Shown in pieces: positions 1 to 5,958 of a stretch of 16,820 nt of DNA. Within the stretch, counting starts at the first letter, position 1. Each line of letters begins with the position of its first letter. Made by a program: the position numbers and the translations under genes. The notes below the pieces were generated by a model. That model made no database searches. It saw only the letters and a list, made by a program, of their open reading frames with translations, and was not told the origin of the DNA. The stretch is from NCBI GenBank assembly GCA_948938605.1, contig CARAIG010000036.1, positions 1 through 16,820 of the forward strand, written 5' to 3'. Source of the DNA: an uncultured Eubacteriales bacterium. Its GTDB lineage: Bacteria; Bacillota; Clostridia; Christensenellales; CAG-314.

Positions 1-1
1 G

Positions 2-490
2 TCAATTTTTAAATTTTTTTCTGATTCTAAAATATCTTTGACGTATCATTCCGGATTTGCACCCGTACATCGATGCAATTTCTTCAAAGCTGTATCCTTC
101 CCAGTAGTGTTTGTATATTATGTCTTGGTCAAATTGACTCAGTTGCTCTATCTCGTCATATAAATCGCCGTATAACTCTTCTTTGGAAAATATCTGTATA
201 TCCGTTTTATCCGGTACAACTGCCCGCGTATCTCTTTCCAGTTGTCTTTTTGCACAGTTCTCGCAACAGGTATATATCCAAGATGTAGGAAAGTATACGT
301 AATCTATACTGTCCGCCTTGTCAATTAAGGATTCAAAAAATGTTTGCGCAGCGTCTTCGGCAATGACGCGTCCGTATTTATATTGTAAATGAAATACTAT
401 TCTTTTGAAATAAAAATTAAAAAGTTCGTCAAATGCTTTTGTGCTTTTATTAATATTTTTCAAAAGTCGGTTAAACTCACGTGCTTCCAT
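2..490 (-). CDS. ECF-like sigma-70 family RNA polymerase sigma factor
   Basis: A 162-residue protein with the two-domain layout of small sigma-70 factors. Residues about 18-60 resemble region 2 (core binding and -10 recognition). Residues about 112-160 form region 4, with a helix-turn-helix around FEEIASMYGCKSGMIRQRY. It lacks regions 1 and 3, as ECF-type factors do. A cysteine-rich stretch WIYTCCENCAKRQL at 71-84 sits at the end of region 2. The stop codon is at bases 2-4, so the gene is complete. Its start overlaps the XRE stop by one base (TAATG), implying translational coupling. Its target promoters cannot be told from the window; self-regulation or control of the RHS locus is possible but unproven. 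The family call is firm, the role is not. Confidence 0.85.
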   Translation of the reverse strand: MEAREFNRLLKNINKSTKAFDELFNFYFKRIVFHLQYKYGRVIAEDAAQTFFESLIDKADSIDYVYFPTSWIYTCCENCAKRQLERDTRAVVPDKTDIQIFSKEELYGDLYDEIEQLSQFDQDIIYKHYWEGYSFEEIASMYGCKSGMIRQRYFRIRKKFKN

Positions 491-837
491 TAATGCCTTT
501 CGCTAGGTACTTTCTTAAACTGTTTTACGGTATATTCTAAAATTTTAATCTGTTCGTCCGAAAGACTCTCAATGTCCCCAATCAATTCCTTTGCACGTAC
601 ACTGCGTTGTTCATTGTAACCGAAAGCAAAAAAGTATGAAAGAGAAATATCAAAAAACTCGCAGATTTTTTCAATAGATCTTAAAGAAGGAATTCTGTTC
701 TTTTCTCTGGTAGGATTTTTACGCCATTGGCTAATAGTAGTGGAAACATCTGTATTTTCCTTTAATTTGTAATTGCTAATGCCTTTTTCTTCCATTAACT
801 GTTCAATTCTAATTAAAACTTCTTTTCTGTCTAACAT
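490..837 (-). CDS. XRE-family helix-turn-helix transcriptional regulator
   Basis: A 115-residue protein whose residues about 8-68 form a Cro/C1-type helix-turn-helix domain, with the typical SNYKLKENTDVSTTISQW recognition region and the SLRSIEKICEFFDISLSYFF tail of HTH_3 domains. The C-terminal 40 residues (LSDEQIKILEYTVKQF) resemble the short oligomerisation tail of phage and conjugative-element repressors. The start is supported by AGGTAGGG on the minus strand seven bases upstream. It is coupled by a one-base overlap to the downstream sigma gene and likely regulates the pair. Its upstream region runs straight into the opposing histidine-kinase frame, so its promoter would have to lie inside that truncated gene. 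Confidence 0.88.
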   Translation of the reverse strand: MLDRKEVLIRIEQLMEEKGISNYKLKENTDVSTTISQWRKNPTREKNRIPSLRSIEKICEFFDISLSYFFAFGYNEQRSVRAKELIGDIESLSDEQIKILEYTVKQFKKVPSERH

Positions 838-927
838 AAAATAACCCTACCTAAATACGGCGTTATCCGTTGGGTAGACGATTACGGACATTTAATTCAC
901 AGTAAAGCTTTTGGGGAAATTTTTTAT
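838..927 (+). pseudogene. Remnant of PAS domain belonging to the kinase, start lost
   Basis: The frame of the downstream kinase stays open upstream of its GTG, back to a TAA at 832-834. Read through, it gives YGVIRWVDDYGHLIHSKAF and then GEIFYVFITDVTDEKE. This is the characteristic last third of a PAS domain just before its linker (a sequence of the kind G-x-IRWV-x-D-x-GH ... Y-x-VFI-x-D-x-T). The first two thirds are missing and there is no ATG, GTG or TTG in the remnant. The break lies between about 838 and 852, immediately beside the XRE start. I infer a deletion or insertion boundary rather than a natural N terminus. Confidence 0.7.
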
Positions 928-2658
928 GTGTTTATAACCGACGTTACGGACGAAAAGGAACGTCGTCTTGCCGAAACGACGGCAATTGTAAACGAAAAGG
1001 AATTGACTATAAAAAATTTAACCGAGCAGTACGATCAAGAACGCAAGTTAATTCACCAAGAGCATTTGCGCAGACTTGAAGTTATCGAAGGTTTAAGTAT
1101 CAACTATGACAGTATTTTGTACGTCGATTTGGTTTCAAACAAACTACTGCCTTACCGTGCCAGTGTGCGTATGAAAGACAACTCGGAAGCGATATACAAA
1201 TCACGAAATTACCGTAATTACATTTCAAGGTATATCGATGCGTGGATTTATCACGAGGATCGTACTTTGGTGCGGGAAGCGTTAAGCATAAAAGGCATCA
1301 AAAAAAATCTTATTCACGCTAAAACATACTTTAAAAATTACCGTATAGTGGAAAACGGCGAAATCGTCCATATGCAATTACGCGTAGTTAACGTAGGATC
1401 CGAAAAAAATATTACGCAGGTTGTTATAGGTATACGTAAAATCGAAGAAGAAAGGAAACGCGATTTAAAACAAATGCAGGTTTTGGAAGACGCGTTGGTG
1501 GCGTCTAAACGTGCTAATATCGCCAAAAACACCTTTTTATCGAATATGTCGCACGATATGCGCACGCCGCTTAATGCCATATTCGGTTATACGGCGTTGG
1601 TAAAAAATTGCGTGGACGAAACAGCCCGCATTTATCTTGACAAAATTGACGCTTCGGGCAGGCAGTTGTTGGAATTGATAGACAACGTTTTGCAAATTTC
1701 TCAGCTGGAAGCGGGTGAAATTATGCTGAGCGAGTCAAAGCATAGTATTCGCAGTATTGTAGACCGCGTTGTCAAAACCGTCAAACCGTTAGCAGACGAA
1801 AAAAATGTCATAGTTGCCGTAGATTTATCAAACGTAAACCATTATGAAATTATTTGCGACGGTGAAAAGTTAGAACAAGCATTGATGCATTTGCTGAATA
1901 ATGCGGTTAAGTATTCTAATTTCGGAGCAAAAACCCATATTGCGGTAACGGAAGTGCAGGATTTACATAACGGCTATTCCGTATACCGTTTTGACGTAAT
2001 AGATAACGGTATAGGTATTGACAGTAATGCGCTTAAACATATATTCGAACCGTTCGAACGCATACGGAATACTACTTTCAGCGGAGTGTACGGTACGGGT
2101 TTGGGGCTTACTATCGCCAAAAGATACATTGAAACAATGAGCGGAAGCATCAGCGTCGAAAGCGAGTTAAACAAGGGCAGTAAGTTTTCGGTTACGCTTA
2201 ACTGCAAAACCGTAATAGACGAACCCAATTTGACGGACACGATAGAAGACCTTGTCGACAAGTTTTGCGGAAGGAAAATTTTGGTAGTGGACGACAACGA
2301 AATAAATATGGAAATCGAAACGGAAATATTGACCGATTTGGGATTTGAAGTAGATACCGCTGCCGACGGTGATATTGCCGTCAAAAAAATGCAATCCCCG
2401 CAAGCAAGCGAGTACGCATTGATTATTATGGATATCCAAATGCCGCGTATGGACGGACGTACCGCAACCCGTCAAATAAGGAGTTTGCCCGACAAAAAGT
2501 TGGCGGCGATTCCTATTATCGCATTGTCGGCAAACGCTTTTGTCAGCGACAAAAAACTTTCGCGCGAAAGCGGCATGGACGAACATTTGGCAAAGCCCGT
2601 AGACGTACCGTTATTGCTTAAAACAATTTGTTCCGTAATAAGCGCAAAAAGTTTATAA
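928..2658 (+). CDS. Hybrid sensor histidine kinase with receiver domain, 5'-truncated
   Basis: A 576-residue frame read from a GTG. After the PAS remnant comes a coiled coil (about 8-50) and a PAS-like sensor region (about 55-175). HisKA follows at 195-265 with phospho-acceptor His209 in NMSHDMRTPLN. The HATPase domain has the N box at NN324-325, the G1 box DNGIGI (359-364) and the G2 box GTGLGL (389-394). A C-terminal receiver (449-570) has acidic Asp455/456, phospho-acceptor Asp502, Ser534 and Lys556. All catalytic residues are present, so the transmitter and receiver could work. The N terminus is cut, no good ribosome site precedes the GTG, and there are no membrane segments. It may be a cytosolic signalling protein, or not be translated at all. 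No cognate regulator is adjacent. Confidence 0.85.
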   Translation: MFITDVTDEKERRLAETTAIVNEKELTIKNLTEQYDQERKLIHQEHLRRLEVIEGLSINYDSILYVDLVSNKLLPYRASVRMKDNSEAIYKSRNYRNYISRYIDAWIYHEDRTLVREALSIKGIKKNLIHAKTYFKNYRIVENGEIVHMQLRVVNVGSEKNITQVVIGIRKIEEERKRDLKQMQVLEDALVASKRANIAKNTFLSNMSHDMRTPLNAIFGYTALVKNCVDETARIYLDKIDASGRQLLELIDNVLQISQLEAGEIMLSESKHSIRSIVDRVVKTVKPLADEKNVIVAVDLSNVNHYEIICDGEKLEQALMHLLNNAVKYSNFGAKTHIAVTEVQDLHNGYSVYRFDVIDNGIGIDSNALKHIFEPFERIRNTTFSGVYGTGLGLTIAKRYIETMSGSISVESELNKGSKFSVTLNCKTVIDEPNLTDTIEDLVDKFCGRKILVVDDNEINMEIETEILTDLGFEVDTAADGDIAVKKMQSPQASEYALIIMDIQMPRMDGRTATRQIRSLPDKKLAAIPIIALSANAFVSDKKLSRESGMDEHLAKPVDVPLLLKTICSVISAKSL

Positions 2659-2872
2659 GTTTTGCAAACGCTTAAACGACCGTATTTATTTGCGGCATAT
2701 CTAAGTGACGGACGGCAGGGTTGGCTTATATATTAAAAGCAGCGGCATAAAACTACGCTTTTGCATAAACGGCAAAATATATCTGCTATGTTGCTAGACA
2801 AACCGAACGTGTTTGCGCGCGGTTTGACATTGCATACACCAAAACATTACAAAATAAAACGCATTTAAATAC
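2659..2872. other. Intergenic region between kinase and zinc-ribbon promoter
   Basis: About 210 bases without a supported gene. No convincing terminator closes the kinase frame; only a weak 7-bp stem with a long loop (CAAACCG near 2800, CGGTTTG near 2821) is visible. A TTGACA at 2824-2829 has no acceptable -10 at 16-18 bases. I see nothing else here. Confidence 0.5.
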
Positions 2873-2901
2873 TTGACAAATTAGAATGTATGTTCTAAAA
2901 T
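2873..2901 (+). promoter_or_regulatory. Sigma-A-type promoter with LexA-like palindrome
   Basis: A consensus -35 TTGACA (2873-2878) is separated by 17 bases from TAAAAT (2896-2901). TATAAT at 2901-2906 is an alternative but would need a 22-base spacer. Within and just past the spacer lies a perfect inverted repeat, TTAGAA-TGTATG-TTCTAA (2881-2898). Its core GAATGTATGTTC (2884-2895) fits the Gram-positive LexA box GAAC-RNRY-GTTC with one mismatch. A repressor bound here would block the promoter. The promoter call is strong; the identity of the repressor is inferred. Confidence 0.7.
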
Positions 2902-2937
2902 ATAATTACAACAAAAATATATTTTTTTTGTTACGGT

Positions 2938-3036
2938 ATGCAAGTTGGCTTACTGCGGCTAAGGAAATCCCGACCTTGCCAATGCAGTTTGCTAAATTTA
3001 CGCTTGGCGTGCCGACGGGAAAAAGGAGTTATTCTT
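2938..3036 (+). ncRNA. Structured 5' leader of the zinc-ribbon gene
   Basis: The transcript from the promoter above has a leader of about 130 bases with clear pairing. CTGC-GGC-AAGG (2953-2964, one bulged T) pairs with CCTT-GCC-AAT-GCAG (2974-2987). The nine-base loop holds TCCCG (2968-2972), complementary to CGGGA (3016-3020), which directly abuts the ribosome site AAAAGGAG, so a pseudoknot is possible. A small hairpin ACGC-TTG-GCGT spans 3000-3010. GCCAA (2978-2982) can pair with TTGGC either upstream (2945-2949) or downstream (3004-3008). This looks like a translation-control element. I do not recognise it as a known riboswitch class. Confidence 0.45.
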
Positions 3037-3204
3037 ATGGAACTTAATACTAAACGTATGCGGTGTCCCGAATGTTTAAACTATATGACATTTACCGTTA
3101 ATGACAAAGGTTCAATGCTAGGTACTTGTACCGTTTGTCATTGCAAAGTGTCAAGTAGGCAGCATTCGCCAAAGGAAAAACGTATACGGATTTACAGACC
3201 GTAA
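3037..3204 (+). CDS. Small zinc-ribbon protein
   Basis: A 55-residue basic protein with two cysteine pairs, CPEC (10-13) and CTVC (31-34), plus Cys36. This is the pattern of a single zinc ribbon. The tail (45-55) is rich in Lys and Arg, suggesting contact with nucleic acid. The start at 3037 is chosen over an in-frame one at 2938 because AAAAGGAG lies at 3021-3028 and the upstream extension encodes the folded leader rather than a sensible domain. It is the first gene behind the LexA-like promoter and is followed by an attenuator-like terminator. I do not recognise a specific family; a small regulator of the downstream sigma-like genes is one possibility. Confidence 0.7.
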   Translation: MELNTKRMRCPECLNYMTFTVNDKGSMLGTCTVCHCKVSSRQHSPKEKRIRIYRP

Positions 3205-3306
3205 ATATTGCGTCTATACCGCTAGGTTAAGGTCGGACTGAAACAGTGTTCACAATAAACCCTTAATTAACCGATATAGATTAGGTTCGTGTCAAAGGTA
3301 TTTAAC
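3205..3306 (+). promoter_or_regulatory. Leader with pairing that competes with the terminator
   Basis: This untranslated stretch holds a short hairpin ACTG-AAA-CAGT (3238-3248) and two segments able to pair into the terminator region. GTTCGT (3285-3290) is complementary to ACGAAC (3318-3323), and AAAGGT (3294-3299) to ACCTTT (3328-3333). The two helices interleave, so they would form an H-type pseudoknot. The first takes up the 5' arm of the terminator stem. This is the logic of an antiterminator; the ligand or trigger is unknown. Confidence 0.4.
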
Positions 3307-3366
3307 AAATAGCCTCTACGAACAGAAACCTTTAACAAGGGAGTATGTCGTAGCGGCTATTTTTTT
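3307..3366 (+). terminator. Intrinsic terminator / attenuator before the sigma-like operon
   Basis: The stem is AAATAGCC (3307-3314) with GGCTATTT (3355-3362), then one mismatch, then CTACG (3316-3320) with CGTAG (3349-3353). A long loop contains a nested CCTT/AAGG hairpin. The 3' side runs into a T tract (3360-3366). It sits between the zinc-ribbon gene and the regulator pair, so read-through could set how much of the downstream operon is made. Confidence 0.75.
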
Positions 3367-3415
3367 ACGGTTTATTCCCTCAACAAATTATTCAAAATTA
3401 AGGAGATTAATCCAA

Positions 3416-3721
3416 ATGTTAAAACTAGATCAAATTAGAGAAGATTTAAAGAATATTAGATATTACTACTCACGCAAGGAACTGTTAGACAAAGCAATGC
3501 AATATTCGGGAAGAAGTCAGCTGCTTTTAACAGTAGATAAATACAGCAATGCAATACAGTACGCTCCACCGAGATTATTAGATGTTTACTATTCACTGTA
3601 TATAAACAATCACACGCAAAAATCGTTTGCCGACGAATTGGGCGTAACGCCGGACTACGTTTACAAGTTAAATAAAGAACTATTGTTGTTTTTCCAAAAG
3701 CAATTAGCGGAGGTCGCCTAA
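3416..3721 (+). CDS. Phage-type sigma-70 region-4-like helix-turn-helix protein
   Basis: A 101-residue protein with an N-terminal charged helix (1-30) and a C-terminal helix-turn-helix around TQKSFADELGVTPDYVYKLN (about 67-86). This resembles the small region-4-like regulators found in clostridial prophages and conjugative elements (DUF1492/ArpU-like). AAGGAG at 3400-3405 supports the ATG. Its stop overlaps the start of the next gene (TAATG), so the two are translationally coupled and probably act together. No -10-binding region 2 is visible, so it is unlikely to be a full sigma factor alone. The family resemblance is by pattern only. Confidence 0.7.
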   Translation: MLKLDQIREDLKNIRYYYSRKELLDKAMQYSGRSQLLLTVDKYSNAIQYAPPRLLDVYYSLYINNHTQKSFADELGVTPDYVYKLNKELLLFFQKQLAEVA

Positions 3722-4107
3722 TGAAAAAGTACACCGATGCTTACGGCAATACGGTTTCCGTTATTAACGAAGTCTACGCCGTATTGCAGGAATTAGATAA
3801 AAAAGAACAACTAAACGAACGCAGGGAAACACGCAGGTGTCAGTCGTTAGAACTTTCGTTAGACAACGGCTGGGACATTGCGGATACAAGTGCGGACACC
3901 GAACAAATTGTAGAAAAAAATGAAGAATATAAACGGCTATACAAAGCATTAAACAAGTTGCCGAATTGCCAACGGAAGTTAATATATTTGGTTTTCTTCA
4001 AAGGTATTACGCAACAGCAAATTGCAGATAAAGAAGGCGTATCTCGGTTTGCTATAAACAAGCGTTTAATTAGAATTTTAAAAAATTTAAAAAAAATCTT
4101 AAATTAA
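3721..4107 (+). CDS. Sigma-70 region-4-like regulator
   Basis: A 128-residue protein. Residues about 68-126 match sigma region 4: YKALNKLPNCQRKLIYLVFF, then the helix-turn-helix ITQQQIADKEGVSRFAINKR, then a basic tail. The N-terminal 60 residues are charged and lack a clear region 2. Proteins of this shape are common in Gram-positive mobile elements, and relatives such as UviA and TcdR switch on toxin or bacteriocin genes in clostridia. It is coupled to the gene before it and followed by a very strong terminator, so the pair forms its own transcript. Control of the holin-RHS operon starting at 4426 is an inference from position. Confidence 0.8.
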   Translation: MKKYTDAYGNTVSVINEVYAVLQELDKKEQLNERRETRRCQSLELSLDNGWDIADTSADTEQIVEKNEEYKRLYKALNKLPNCQRKLIYLVFFKGITQQQIADKEGVSRFAINKRLIRILKNLKKILN

Positions 4108-4138
4108 ACCGTCCACAAACGCGTTTTTCGTGGCTACT

Positions 4139-4195
4139 AAGTGGAAGGGGTTTTAATTAAGGGTTAATTCCTTTGCATAACCCCTTCCGCTTTTT
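4139..4195 (+). terminator. Strong intrinsic terminator
   Basis: A 14-bp stem, AAGTGGAAGGGGTT (4139-4152) with AACCCCTTCCGCTT (4179-4192), perfect apart from one G-T wobble. It runs into TTTTT (4191-4195). It closes the two-gene sigma-like operon. Confidence 0.9.
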
Positions 4196-4410
4196 GAATG
4201 TTTACGGCGCATTAAAATAGATAGGTTCGAGTATTATGCGAAATTTCGTAAAGGCGGCCGCCTACGGAATACAAACCAACAACACAAGCAAATAAGTCGC
4301 CGTTTAACAGATATGTGCTTTGCTATCGGCAATACGGGCAACAGTACAGTTACAGGCAAGTAACGGAAGCATTTAAAACAAACAATCATTGTTTTAGTGC
4401 GGAATTTTAA
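4196..4410. other. Intergenic region upstream of the holin-RHS operon
   Basis: About 215 bases with no gene I can support. Short open frames exist (for example from an ATG at 4237) but have no ribosome site. A perfect ten-base palindrome GGCGGCCGCC spans 4253-4262, flanked by imperfect arms (TTCGTA and TACGGAA). It stands out for GC content and could be an operator or a hairpin. No consensus sigma-A promoter is clear, as expected if a dedicated sigma factor reads the operon. Confidence 0.4.
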
Positions 4411-4425
4411 ATGGAGGTGGTGTAT

Positions 4426-4716
4426 ATGACTACGGAAGTAATTGTGTTAATTGTCGGCTTATGTTCGTCAATATCCGGAATCCTATTTGCTTTTTTAGGG
4501 TTTAGACGTAACGATAGGCACGACAATAAAAACGAAGGTAAAGATGAAGGAACAATACTGTCCGATTTAACGCATATAAAGCAAAGCGTAGACAGGATGG
4601 AAAGCGAAGTCGGCAAATTGGACGAGCGACATCATTTATTTGCCGAGCGGCTTGCAAAAGTCGAAGAAGGTATGTCAAATATCCAAAAGCGCATTGAAGA
4701 AATACACGGAAAGTGA
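4426..4716 (+). CDS. Membrane-anchored coiled-coil protein, holin-partner-like
   Basis: A 96-residue protein with one N-terminal membrane helix (about 3-25), a basic RRNDRHDNKNEGKDEG linker, and a long coiled coil (about 42-95) with regular heptads. It resembles the small XhlA/BhlA-type proteins that lie beside holins in Gram-positive lysis modules, although XhlA itself has the helix at the other end. The start at 4426 is preferred over 4411 because GGAGG (4413-4417) lies eight bases before it and would be inside the longer frame. It lies 12 bases before the holin gene. A role in assembling or timing the holin is inferred. Confidence 0.7.
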   Translation: MTTEVIVLIVGLCSSISGILFAFLGFRRNDRHDNKNEGKDEGTILSDLTHIKQSVDRMESEVGKLDERHHLFAERLAKVEEGMSNIQKRIEEIHGK

Positions 4717-4728
4717 GGCGATGAAAAA

Positions 4729-5034
4729 ATGGATTTTACAAGCGTGCCGATTATAGTTGTATGCAGCTATATTGTCGGTGAATTATACAAACAGATTTTT
4801 AAAAAGAAAACCGATGCATACAGGTTTATACCGGTGTTGCTGTCTATCGTCGGCGGAATACTCGGCGTAATTATATACTTTACCAACCCCGAAATGATTT
4901 TTAACGCAGCGAACGTTTGGATTGCTTTGGGGGTTGGTATAGTAAGCGGAGCATCGGCAACAGGCGCAAACCAAATAATTAAGCAACTGTTTGGGAAACG
5001 TCGTGAAGACGACGATTCAAAGGTGGACAAATGA
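4729..5034 (+). CDS. Phage-type holin
   Basis: A 101-residue protein with three membrane segments (about 4-20, 33-52 and 60-80), a short lysine-rich loop (KQIFKKKTDA) and a highly charged C-terminal tail (KRREDDDSKVDK). This is the shape of small phage holins of Gram-positive bacteria, which make holes in the cell membrane for endolysin or protein exit. No endolysin gene is next to it; instead the next genes are an NTase and a giant RHS protein. By analogy with TcdE, it may serve toxin release (inference). GAGG lies ten bases before the ATG. Its stop overlaps the next start (ATGA). Confidence 0.8.
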   Translation: MDFTSVPIIVVCSYIVGELYKQIFKKKTDAYRFIPVLLSIVGGILGVIIYFTNPEMIFNAANVWIALGVGIVSGASATGANQIIKQLFGKRREDDDSKVDK

Positions 5035-5942
5035 AGACAGAACAATATAAAAATAAGGAACTTGTTGTTCGCAAGCAAATGGCAGGATTTTTAGAAAAAT
5101 TATTCCGTCACGCAGGATATGATTTTCGCCACGATCTATTTAAAAATGTAGTATATGGCGAAAAAGAACATAATACTCCGTTGGAAGAAACTTTTAAAAA
5201 TTATTTCGACGCGTATAGTTATTTGTTAAGTAACGGCAAAAATCCGTTTACAATCGAATTATTAAAAAAGTTTTTCTACTTGCTTAACGGAAACGAGACG
5301 GACGAATCGTTACTTGTACGGACGACAACGTATTTTTTTAAGCATTGCGAACTTCCCGCTCTTGAACGGGCAATAGATTTTCATTTGTACGTCTATAACG
5401 AACTTATGGCAATGGAGCAAAATAATGCTCTTATTATTAGTTTAATGATGTTTAACTATGTGTTGGTAAAAGCAGGAATACCGTCTATTCAAATTTACAT
5501 AAGGGCATTGGAAGAATACGAACAATTACGCGACAAGTATTTTATGGGCGACAAAGAGCCGCTTTATAAATTTATGCTTGAACAAGTAACAAAAGCGGAT
5601 TTCTTGGACAAGTCCTATGTAAAAAGTTTAACTCCGATAACTGTCAAGGAAGTATACGACAAGTTAATACAAGAAAAAGATGTGCTTAAATACCATTTTA
5701 GGGTACAAGGTCTTTACGTTTTCGGCTCCATAGTAAAAGAAACGCAGCGTTTCGATTCGGATATAGATTTGTTGGTCGTATTGCCGTTAGATGTTTCTTT
5801 TGAAAGACGGTCAGAGTTGACAACGGAGTTATCGGATTACTTATACAGTGTTTTAAATCGCAAGATCGACATCATTGAAATTAGCGAATATATCGCGGAA
5901 AACACACTTAAATACATTACAAATTATACAAAAATTTATTAG
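5031..5942 (+). CDS. MNT-type nucleotidyltransferase with degenerate Fic-like N-terminal half
   Basis: A 303-residue protein. The C-terminal part (about 205-300) is a minimal nucleotidyltransferase with motif GS (232-233), the metal-binding pair in DSDIDLLVV (Asp244, Asp246) and the third Asp280 in RKIDIIE. All catalytic residues are kept. The N-terminal half (about 50-190) reads like the helical Fic fold. The segment LMMFNYVLVKAGIPSIQIYI and the following helix DKEPLYKFMLEQV match the end of Fic domains, but the H-x-F-x-x-GNGR motif is replaced by MAMEQNNALII. The protein may transfer a nucleotide to a partner, possibly the RHS toxin. The gene overlaps the holin gene by four bases and ends just before rhs. 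The NTase call is firm; the Fic link is inferred. Confidence 0.75.
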   Translation: MKTEQYKNKELVVRKQMAGFLEKLFRHAGYDFRHDLFKNVVYGEKEHNTPLEETFKNYFDAYSYLLSNGKNPFTIELLKKFFYLLNGNETDESLLVRTTTYFFKHCELPALERAIDFHLYVYNELMAMEQNNALIISLMMFNYVLVKAGIPSIQIYIRALEEYEQLRDKYFMGDKEPLYKFMLEQVTKADFLDKSYVKSLTPITVKEVYDKLIQEKDVLKYHFRVQGLYVFGSIVKETQRFDSDIDLLVVLPLDVSFERRSELTTELSDYLYSVLNRKIDIIEISEYIAENTLKYITNYTKIY

Positions 5943-5958
5943 TAAAAGGATAATAATT

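Noticed and set aside
1338..2586. Three open frames on the minus strand within the kinase gene
   Set aside because: They are antisense shadows of a well-supported kinase whose motifs cover the same bases; the products show no domain and there are no ribosome sites.
2824..2852. Second promoter with TTGACA at 2824
   Set aside because: The sequence 17 bases on is TTACAA, a poor -10, and a far better promoter lies 50 bases downstream.
2938..3036. N-terminal extension of the zinc-ribbon protein
   Set aside because: The stretch reads as folded leader RNA, has no upstream ribosome site, and a proper site precedes 3037.
4426..5034. Complete prophage lysis cassette
   Set aside because: There is no endolysin, tail or capsid gene nearby; the holin pair is followed directly by the NTase and RHS genes.
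5875..5958. Earlier in-frame ATG for the RHS gene
   Set aside because: It lies inside the NTase coding end and has no ribosome site, while 5959 has AAAAGGA at proper distance and the natural N terminus MNRGLKSYTKQ.
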